A DNA stretch of 64,000 nucleotides, taken from contig NC_079877.1 in the NCBI RefSeq assembly GCF_029227915.1, forward strand, positions 12,771,351 through 12,835,350, written 5' to 3'. Each line of letters starts with the position of its first letter. The first letter of the stretch is position 1. Positions 56,228-64,000 of this stretch are shown here, in pieces. The DNA is from Hydractinia symbiolongicarpus. Taxonomy: Eukaryota > Cnidaria > Hydrozoa > Anthoathecata > Hydractiniidae. Below the pieces are notes generated by a model. The model was not told the DNA's origin. It was given only the letters and a program-made list of their open reading frames with translations, and did no database searches. The translations under genes and the position numbers were made by a program.

Positions 56228-56350
56228 GGGGCCGTAGATTAGTGGTTATAGCTCTCGTACTCTGACCGGGGCTCGATTCCTCTTGATGGAGATTCAACAT
56301 GGGTGAGTGAATCTGAATGTTACCATAGCCCCGGTTTAATTGGTTACCAG
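56228..56350 (+). repeat. tRNA-derived SINE, copy 1 (tRNA-Glu-like head)
   Basis: The head has GCCGTAGATTAGTGGTTATA (A-box region) and GGGCTCGATTCC (B box, 56269-56280), spaced as in a tRNA, followed by GATTCAACATGGGTGAGTGA and TTACCATAGCCC. Shares head and these tail words with the minus-strand copy at 61540-61731. The anticodon arm is degenerate and the acceptor ends do not pair, so it is not a functional tRNA. Confidence 0.65.
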
Positions 56351-56629
56351 AAGTTCAGAAAAAAAGAAGTGAAGTTTATTCAAAAGAAATACCCAGCCCA
56401 TTTATCTTTTATCATTCAGCACAGTGGGTGTTCTTTTTAACTTACTAATTACAGGCTTTTTATAAGTAGCTAGCTAAACATTGGCTTTATAGTAAAAATA
56501 AATATACAGCTAGTTTACCACCGAAAGCCTCAATACAAGCTGGAATTCAGAATTGACAGTTCTTTATGCATTTCAAGCCTTCAAAGAGTGGAAACACTTT
56601 GAACGATAGCTGGCATCCAAATTACATAA
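56351..56629. other. Intergenic
   Basis: No feature beyond the TAA target copy at 56627-56629 of the following element. Confidence 0.3.
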
Positions 56630-56987
56630 GGCGGACGTCACAAATATCTGGTGTTAGAGTCATTTGAGCACCAAAAATAGAGTCGGTCGGTAGATCGGCG
56701 AATGATAACTCAAAATTTTAAAAAATTTTATCCAACCATCCAGCCATTAACGCGCGCCATTAAATCGCCGATATTTAATGATAACTTTGGAACCTCCGGC
56801 AGTTTCCGCGTGAACACTTTTCACATTTTAAAGCGAAGCACAACAATCGCTGCAATCGCTGTGGAGAGACAACAAGCGTATAATATTTTTTGTCATTTTA
56901 GTTTTTCCGACTCAGTATATCAAAAATTTCGATCAAAAATTAGGGTCAGTCGGGTGACTCTAACAGCAAATATTTGTGACGTCCGCC
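56630..56987. mobile_element. Harbinger-type MITE with TAA target duplication
   Basis: Long inverted termini: GGCGGACGTCACAAATATCT (from 56630) and ATATTTGTGACGTCCGCC (to 56987). Pairing extends to GTTAGAGTCA / TGACTCTAAC, about 33 bases. TAA at 56627-56629 and 56988-56990 is a 3-bp target duplication of the TWA type typical of PIF/Harbinger. 358 bp with no real ORF. Confidence 0.75.
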
Positions 56988-57010
56988 TAATCATTAATAA
57001 ACAAATACTT

Positions 57011-57129
57011 ACCGGTTTTGATAACGTACTGTGAAATACAAAGCCTGGCTCAAAAGTACAGACCAAGCTTGTGAGGTCTGTGCCCCTGACAAATGGCTTT
57101 GTATTTTACAGGGCAGAATCAAAACCGGT
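57011..57129. mobile_element. Foldback MITE with ACCGGTTTTGAT termini
   Basis: Arms ACCGGTTTTGATAACGTACT...AAATACAAAGCC (57011-57045) and GGCTTTGTATTTTACAGGGC...ATCAAAACCGGT (57095-57129) are inverted with few mismatches, enclosing 49 bases that themselves pair (GACC/GGTC). It sits 23 bp to the right of the Harbinger-type MITE. Confidence 0.7.
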
Positions 57130-57497
57130 CAGTAGCCATTTTATAGCTGAAATCTATTCTCATCTTTAAAACAACAATCAAATTTTGCACATGATTAGAT
57201 GGAATACCAATACATGGAATCACAGTCCTGATATTTACTTGCGCACGCATCTAAGTGATTATGTAATGCCCGATGCGCACACAGAAATGGAGGTAAAAAT
57301 GTAAACAAACTAATCAGAAAAGTTACCTCAATTTCTGCACGCGCAGGAAAAATAAGGCACTATAATTGAGTGTATGGCAAATTTTAATCCACAACTACTT
57401 AAATTAGAATGTACAGTTCAAATTTTAAAGGGAGAAGAAAACGTTCGAAATTTCGTTAAAAACGAACCAACCAAAAAGGGTATTTGTTTCAGTTATT
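57130..57497. other. Intergenic
   Basis: No feature recognised. Confidence 0.3.
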
Positions 57498-57761
57498 TTA
57501 AACCGACTTAGCCTTCCAAACATTCCAAGTCAGCTCTTTGTCTGAATCAAATGTCTTTTCGCATGTTACGCAGAAGCAAATTGTATGTTCAGCAGTGGCT
57601 TTTACTTCTACTTTTTGCTCATGAGCAATCAGAGCTCTTACAGCCAACGTTCCATGTGATCCAGATGTTGGAAGCCCACGCTGGGAAAGGAAAAATTGAA
57701 GTTCAGCCATAGAAAGTTCTAAAAAATTCTGCAAACATTTAATATCTTCAACCGAAGCCAT
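57498..57761 (-). CDS. Small protein with SAP-like domain, probably a fragment
   Basis: 87 codons from an ATG in good context (CTTGATGG at 57761). Residues about 12-45 (FLELSMAELQFFLSQRGLP, then TSGSHGTLAVRALIAHEQK) fit the SAP helix-turn-helix pattern (L..EL..FL..RGLP..G....L..R...). A pair of cysteines follows in CVTCEKTFDSDKEL, resembling the start of a zinc finger whose histidines are missing before the stop. SAP modules occur in DNA-binding nuclear proteins and in YqaJ-nuclease proteins of mobile origin. The short length and broken finger suggest a fragment, either one exon of a longer gene or a pseudogene. Confidence 0.4.
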   Translation of the reverse strand: MASVEDIKCLQNFLELSMAELQFFLSQRGLPTSGSHGTLAVRALIAHEQKVEVKATAEHTICFCVTCEKTFDSDKELTWNVWKAKSV

Positions 57762-58331
57762 CAAGCTCACTTGATTTAACTTTTTAGCTTTTTTAATTAA
57801 TTTTTTTCTGTAAAATATATAAGAATTGATTAAAAATTAACTTGTATAAACAGGAAAACCATGCCACCACATAAACTTCGCATCCCTGCTAGCAGCGGTG
57901 TTGTATTTTGTCATAGTGATTACCCAGAATGCTTTGCGCAACCGTGAAAGATCTATTACGTCTACCGTTAATGATCGATTAGGCCCCTGGGGGCTTATTT
58001 GTCAAAATGGGTTTTGGGGGACGGGGCTTATTCGGGAGGGGCGTGGCGGGGGGTTAAATGGGAGGGGACTTATAAAATTATGCAAAAGTCTTAGTGTGCT
58101 AAAAAATAAAAACAACAATTTTAATAAACACAACATATATTTCTAAAAGTATAATAAAAACAAACACTAATCGATCTCAATATCACTATTGCCTTCTTCG
58201 TCCTCGTCTACGATCGTCTCTAAGGGAGCCGCATCAATTATTTCCTCGGCATCTGGGATAAATGGGTTGTCTTCCGTCTCGTTTACCAGTTGTATTTGTT
58301 CATTGAGCATTGAGGGTATTTCGAACTCGTT
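57762..58331. other. Intergenic; G-rich stretch 57981-58065
   Basis: 57981-58065 has repeated GGGG runs (CCTGGGGGCTTATTTG, TTTTGGGGGACGGGGC, GGGAGGGGCGTGGCGGGGGG), a local strand-asymmetric G-rich block with G-quadruplex potential in otherwise AT-rich DNA. No gene is called. Confidence 0.4.
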
Positions 58332-58500
58332 GGGTGAGCGCAGAAGAACACAAGATGTGAAATTGAAAAGGAATATTTAGGCTGGTCTCCTAAATTTGCT
58401 TCTTTGTATGTGATATTATGATGAACACTGGCAAATCAACGTTTATGCCTTGTTTATCTGCCAACTACACTTGATTTACTGAGAAAAAGCTCTTTGTAGG
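58332..58500 (-). repeat. Dispersed repeat, copy B (diverged)
   Basis: Minus-strand relative of 43375-43695: shares GTGAGCGCAG, ACACAAGATGTGAAATTGAA, AATATTTAGGC, TGATATTATGATGA and TTGTTTATCTGCCAACTAC on the plus-strand reading. Confidence 0.65.
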
Positions 58501-58867
58501 ATGTAAACAAATCCAAATTTAGTTTTGCTTCACCCAGTGAACGGCTATCATGAATTGCGTTTGAACATATAAACTACATTGAAAAGGCTTTATTTATTTT
58601 TTCCATGAAGACTTTTGTAGTGTTTTCGCAAATACTAAACACGGTAGAGCAATTTTAAAGTAACAATTTCTGCACTTGCAAATTATGAAGTATGGATGAC
58701 ATTACACACTGGTTGTTCACGTTCCAGCTCAAAGATAGAAATTTCGACTATTCTTTCATAAAACCGCAACTAGACATTCAACAATCAAGAGCAAAATTAA
58801 TATCCCCAAAGTAACTTGTGAGGAATTGACGATTGATGTATGAATACAAAGCATAATAGTGAACACT

Positions 58868-59275
58868 CATGGTATTTAGGACATACATTGCTTGTAATGT
58901 ATTCTCTAAGGCTCACACAAACGGATCATGTCTCGTTGGGTAAGCGCAGTAAAACACAGGATGTGAAATTGAAAATGAATATTTAGGCGTGTCTGCTAAA
59001 TTTGTTTCTTTGTCTCTGATATTATGATGACCACTGGCGTATCGGCCATCATCCCTTGCTTATCTACCAACTACAAGTGATGTACTGATAAGAATCTCTT
59101 TGTGCGAAGATGTCACGATAATTTTTCGTTTGTATATAGTGCGAGACCATTATGAACGCCTCTTTACTACAGAGAAATACGCTCTACTACAGGCTACTAC
59201 ACTCTACTACAGAAAAATACGCTTTACTACAGAGAAATACATTCTACTACGCTCTACTACACGCTACTAATTTCC
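58868..59275 (-). repeat. Dispersed repeat, copy C, with short CTACTA array
   Basis: Inverted copy of 43375-43695 (plus-strand words CATGTCTCGTTGGGTAAGCG, GATGTGAAATTGAAAATGAA, TATCTACCAACTACAAGTGA, TATAGTGCGAGACCATTATG). It is followed at 59160-59272 by CTACTACAGGCTACTACACT-type units, the reverse complement of the TAGTAG array. Confidence 0.75.
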
Positions 59276-61539
59276 TATTTCTCTTTTTTTATTGTTTAAG
59301 TTTTATTCCATGACAGTTACTAAAACTAAGGTTCACAAATATAATTTTTAAAAAAAAATTCTTGATGATTTGAATTCTGATGGATTTCCATTTTCTCCTT
59401 AGAGAAATCCTTTGTCTTTATACCACCTGTTAATGTTGCTGATAATATCTTACATTCTTATATTACTTTCTTAATGACTAGTACTGTAAATAGTTTTAAA
59501 AAAAATAAAAAACAAGAATTTCCAAGAAAGACATATTTTCTTCAACCATTGTCTCATTATGATGTCATTACTTCCTGTGATGACATATCAACTTAAATAT
59601 TTTGGCACTAATTAAGTCACAACATATTGATGCTTCTTTGTGCCAAGTTTTGTCACTTAAAACCAAACTGAACAAAAGTTACAGCCCGCAGGCACTTTAT
59701 GCCCCCCCCCATACTTACAAGGGTCAAAAAAGCCCATACCAAATAGGGTTAACAAATAGTCGTTACCATAGTGATCAATTATTATGCAGAAGTATAAAAT
59801 TTCTGTAAGAAACTTAAAAGCTCTTTCACAGTGTTAAATTTTTAAGAGAGTATCACTTACATTTTAAATCTCTTTTACAAAACTATAAAGGATGTGGGAT
59901 GGAAAGCACGCTTAGCGTGGAGAGGAATGTTTGATCTAAAAAAGTTTTTTTTTTCTTCTTGAGAGAATGAGTAGAACGCAAGTTATGATCAGTATTCTGA
60001 CAATTAGAGGTTAAAAATTGTGGAAAAAATTTTAATACTAAATAACTCCAAAAGTAAAAAACAATAAGAAAAAATTAAAAAAGCATTTTTAGATCAATGT
60101 CTTGTGATCACAAAAAAGCAAACAGCAAACTTCAGAAATTAGTAGTTTTGTAAAAGAGATTGCATTTGTAGGAGAGGGGTAATTTTTTTGTGTCTATTAA
60201 ACCTTCAAATTTTATTTTTTCTTAATAAATATAGGTAATCATATAGGCTTTCTAAAAATATATACATTAATATATCAAAATAAAGTTTTGGTGAATTAAA
60301 AGCATTTTAAAATATCACATCTTTTTTGTATATTCATGCCTTAACCTTAAACTTACAGTTTATAAGTAATATGAATTGATAGAGTATAGAGATTATCATA
60401 AATCTGTGTATATAAAAAAGTAAACTCTTTTTAAAGTCTGGATTTCAGCTGCGAACATGCTTAATTTTTGGCAAAATCTCAGTCTCAATGTTCGTAAAAG
60501 CCAGGTCCTAATATATTTTGGTTTCTTTCATGAAATCTTGAAAATTAATCTTGCAGAATTGTTCAAATTGTTTATTTACAGAAAATAATCTCCATGGCAT
60601 TCTTTTTTGTTTTTGACCCCACAAAAAAAACTCACATTGTTTTCATTTGTTAAAATTCGACATGACAAGCATTCCGTGGACAAAATTTTAGAGAAATTTT
60701 TTTTCTACTCAGTACGTCAGTAACCATAGTGTTATTTTTTTTTCAAGCAACAATTTTTAAATTGTTTTGTGAAGTGATCCTTTTAAGGAAAAATGTTTTT
60801 GACTGAGTGAAATCACTGGACGATTTCATTTGCCTGAAAAATACCAAGATGGTAACTCTCTAAATACAAAATTTAAGAATTAGGATATCATCCCTTTTGT
60901 GAACCTTATATTTTGGAATTTTTAACAATTTTTTTTACCAAATATAATCTATGATAGAGGCCTAAAATGTGACACAAATAAGCAAGAACATTCCAAGGAA
61001 AGTTTAAAGTCCAACATTCCCCACCAAATTAAATTAGTATACTAATTCTGAAATCACAAATGTGTAAAATGTGAGTTATGTAATCCTGGCTAATGTTTTT
61101 TTCACAGATGTTGTTTAAAAAAAAGGTACACTGGAGACACAGGATATATACCAGCAACATCACCAATTTTTGTAAACAGCTTCAAATTTTACGTTTGTTT
61201 GGAACAAGTCAACAAGCCAAATAGCTAGCTACCCATATCATTATATTCAAATCTAGCTAACACCTAGCTCATTTAACACCAAGAATAATACACAAAAGCA
61301 TTAGAATGGCCCAGTGATGCATACTATTATCCCATATTATCACCAAATGGTTATAACAATCTGTATGACAAATTAACTTGGCAAATATGGCAAGTAAACA
61401 AACCATGTCTGCACTACTTCGCTGCAAACTTAAAATTCGCTCATAAGTAATCTCGTTTTCATGTTATTCAGTATTATATAATATATTATATAAGTAAACC
61501 AGTCGTGATTTGTTTTAGGCATGGTGTTTCAATGCAATA
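59276..61539. other. Intergenic; possible diverged relative of the 33.8-kb element
   Basis: No gene. Bases about 59610-59758 (TTTGTGCCAAGTTTTGTCAC, GAACAAAAGTTAC, a C10 run, then ACCAAATAGGGTTAA) resemble an end of the element at 33820-34557 read outwards. The rest is AT-rich and featureless. Confidence 0.35.
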
Positions 61540-61731
61540 ATATATTTGGCCTCATTTTGAGCTACGCAGACCCACACAGTGTGCCATCTTCCCAATTTCC
61601 CTCACATGGCTTGGGTTAACCCAGGGCTATGGTAACATTCACTCGCCCATGTTGAATCGCCGTCAAGAGGAATCGAACCCCGGTCTCTCGCACAGAGTAC
61701 GGGAGCTATAACCACTAATCTATGGCGCCAC
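61540..61731 (-). repeat. tRNA-derived SINE, copy 2
   Basis: Minus strand: GCGCCATAGATTAGTGGTTA (A-box region), GGGGTTCGATTCC (perfect B box, 61681-61669), GATTCAACATGGGCGAGTGA, TTACCATAGCCCTGGG, then a body with GATGGCACACTGTGTGGGTC and TGCGTAGCTCAAAATGAGGC. More complete than copy 1. Confidence 0.7.
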
Positions 61732-62072
61732 AAAAACAAATCTTACAAATATATATACTTATGGGGACCCTTTTTCAAAAATTTACCAAATACTTACTTA
61801 AATTAATGAATTTCTTCAAGAAAAAGAAGAAAAGGGGAAATCTATGAATTTCAATAATATATACCTTAACCGTATTTATGCAGAGGCAGGTAAAATCAAC
61901 CCACTAACAACTTAAAAAGATGCTGATTTCAAAAGGTCACCTAAATTTTCCTTAAATGTCCTGATTTTTCTTCTCAAATCATCTGAAAAAAATTTTAACA
62001 TTTGGTTATTTTTTATAGTTTTTATATTGTTTATTTTGAATCACCACTATCAAAGCTCCTCAATTTTGTTAA
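61732..62072. other. Intergenic
   Basis: No feature recognised. Confidence 0.3.
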
Positions 62073-62160
62073 AGGGGAACTCCAGTGAAAATCACTTTTT
62101 TCTTTTTCCTTTTATACGTACTCGAAAAAGCATAAGAAATAAAAAACAGCTTTCAGCTAA
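62073..62160 (+). mobile_element. Left-end fragment of the Kolobok-like family
   Basis: After TTAA (62069-62072): AGGGGAACTCCAGTGAAAATC, then CTTTTATACGTACTCGAAAAA and GCATAAGAAATAAAAAACA. This matches the first 90 bases of 53065-54406. No right end was found. Confidence 0.65.
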
Positions 62161-62410
62161 GTTTTCAGAGTTTTTTTTTAATAGAGTTTACCTAGCTAGG
62201 TACTAGCTAGCTAAACTATATTAAAGTATTATGTAACCTGCTAAAAAAAGGAACATATTTTTTAAAAATTGAAAGACGCTTATTACAGTTACCAAGATAA
62301 TTTTTCTTGCATATTTTCTGGAACATAAATTAGAGTTCCGCTTTTGTTAGTCGCATAAATTAACGTGTTCGCATAATCTGGCGATATATTGGCGAAAATC
62401 ACTCAATCAT

Positions 62411-62474
62411 ACCAGGGTATTTTTCGTTGTCTTCTCTCATATCAAAAAGACAAAAAAACCTGGGGACAAGGGTG
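62411..62474. repeat. Palindromic foldback repeat, second copy
   Basis: ACCAGGGTATTTTTCG ... CTTCTCTCATATCAAAAAGA ... AACCTGGGGACAAGGGTG: the same words as 7587-7674, shortened, on the opposite strand for the inner part. Confidence 0.6.
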
Positions 62475-64000
62475 CATATGTTTAATGCTCCACAATAACT
62501 CTTTTGAATATAAATAAACTTTAGAATTTGGTTTTTACATGTTATGAAAAAATTTCTCTTCTCAGCTAAAAAGTTTTTGGATATAGATTGCTCTACAACT
62601 AATAAAATAGCTTTGTTTTAATTTTTTATCCCAAGAGTATCCCAAGAGATCATGTTTCCCTTACTGATGTTTACTGTTGCACAGTGTCAAGTTAATTTTA
62701 AAGATAATAAAAACAACTTTAAGAACCATAAATATTTTTAGAGAAGGCAGCTATACACCTACTAAATATTTCCAAAGTTTAATGTTCAACATAAAAATAA
62801 CTTTTCATAATTTTTTAATTTACCAGGGAAAACTATATATTTAAAACAAGGAAGATAAGTCAATTTAACAGCTCTTATTTAAATAAAAAACAAAATGACA
62901 AACAAAAATTTTATGCCAATGAACAGGAATCGAAATAACTACCAGTCATCGGTCATGACCAACCAGAACTTGAGTTATGACTGACCATCTTTTCTCATTC
63001 TTACCCTGGTGATCAGTCAGTAATTGTTATTCTTTCTAAGTTATAATTTTCAGGTTTCTGGGAATAAAATGAAGTGAAGCACACCCAACAAATACTTTCT
63101 TTGGAGTGCGAGTTTGTTCCATACTCGATCAATCTCCACCATTTTTCGAAATTTACTGTTAATATTTTTTTTCAATCACACAAATTATTACTTTCAGGAT
63201 ATAACTTTTATTTGTATTAGTTTATTAGTTTGTTTATCCTGTTCGCAGGGCACAATTTTTTTTTCCCACCATGTGTTATTAATCACACCAGTGAACTGAA
63301 TTGTATGGATAACATGTTAAGCTCCCTTATACTGTCGATTACACACCTGCCTTTCAAATTTCTTATTTTGATCCCTGATTAGTCCAAGGTTTTTTAGTAA
63401 AATAAACCATTCATTTCAGCAAGAAGATCCAAGTTCTAACAGCCATTACAACTGGCAAAGCAAGTAAAAAAAAAAAATGAAAAATTAAAAAAAATCACTT
63501 CTACCTCGTACAGGTTGCTTTTATAACACCCAGATGAAATAAAATCAATAAATAAACTATTTTAAATTTAGTTCATTTTAGCTTTTCAAGTTGGACTTAT
63601 GGATCATCATGTCTCTCAATATAAGGAATTGACACGAATTGAGTCTTTCCTGTATCGAAATTAAACTGATCTTGGAAGATTTTTTTTTTTTTTATTTGCT
63701 TACTTAAGACAATTTTTGTTAATTTAGCTTGAATTTAAACAATATTGCGAGACGAAACCAGACAATATCAGAAAGATAAAGTACAACAAGAAGAAATGAT
63801 TGTTCTGAGCCTACTAATTTAATTTTCCAAAAGAATAAATATTTTGAATAGTGTTTTTAGTTTCCTCCTAAATTGTGTGGATGTAAAACAAAAACAATAA
63901 TTTTCGTTATCATATCTGTTACATAAAACGCTCAAATTAATGACTTTTACTAACAATTAAAAACTCCTTTTAACAAACAGGTTGTTAAAAATTACTTATC
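62475..64000. other. Right end of window, no gene recognised
   Basis: AT-rich sequence with poly-A and poly-T runs. No ORF of interest, inverted repeat or similarity to other parts was noticed. Confidence 0.35.

Noticed and set aside
56228-56300. Possible functional tRNA gene
   Set aside because: A and B boxes are present, but the acceptor ends do not pair, the anticodon arm is degenerate, and the sequence continues into a SINE body shared with 61540-61731. The same holds for the second copy.
56702-57034. 110-codon ORF over the Harbinger-type MITE
   Set aside because: It spans the MITE interior, its right terminus and the neighbouring foldback, so it has no biological unity.

Overview
The window is AT-rich eukaryotic DNA from an invertebrate animal. 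Three things point to a metazoan, most plausibly a cnidarian and possibly a hydrozoan: clear animal-type orthologues of PDE12, DNAJC21 and the AP-1 sigma subunit; short GT-AG introns; and a dense, diverse load of small repeats (DIRS, CR1/Jockey-like LINE, KDZ-type, Kolobok/THAP-like, hAT-like, pogo-like, Harbinger-like, Helitron-like and tRNA-derived SINEs). The taxon is an inference; no single sequence here proves it.

Three host genes can be supported. PDE12 (3512-5194, +) and DNAJC21 (8668-10842, -) are each one uninterrupted ORF and face each other tail to tail across a repeat-filled interval. A third gene is invisible to ORF calling because its exons are short. It is an AP-1 complex sigma subunit (AP1S) on the minus strand, with five coding exons at 22177-21999, 21275-21167, 20943-20908, 18119-18018 and 17921-17877, including a 36-bp microexon. 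All introns are GT-AG, the phases agree, and the predicted protein is 157 aa with only the initiator Met exon missing.

Layout: 1-3035 is a decayed DIRS-type retroelement on the minus strand, with gag, RT, RNase H and the start of a tyrosine recombinase running off the left edge. 3.4-5.2 kb is PDE12. 5.2-8.7 kb is intergenic with small palindromic repeats. 8.7-10.8 kb is DNAJC21. 13.1-14.6 kb is a 5'-truncated LINE. 17.5-22.2 kb is AP1S, with a mariner-type MITE just past its stop. 23.7-25.1 kb is a hAT-like non-autonomous element. 27.3-30.96 kb is a satellite of about 85-bp units organised in a 1,625-bp higher-order period. 32.5-33.6 kb is a KDZ-transposase-like remnant that runs into about 109 TA dinucleotides. 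33.8-34.56 kb is an inverted-repeat element with GC palindromes at both ends. 37.4-41.2 kb is a 1.9-kb tandem duplication. 42.6-44.3 kb holds three successive unrelated tandem repeats. 45.2-45.55 kb holds two Helitron-like elements joined with no spacer. 48.2-49.8 kb is an old degenerate tandem array. 50.3-62.5 kb contains pogo-like, foldback, Kolobok/THAP-like, Harbinger-like and SINE insertions. The last 1.5 kb shows nothing recognisable.

The three host genes do not form a pathway (mitochondrial RNA turnover, ribosome biogenesis co-chaperone, clathrin adaptor). Most of the remaining interest is in repeat biology: element termini, target-site duplications and tandem structures that can be read directly from the sequence.
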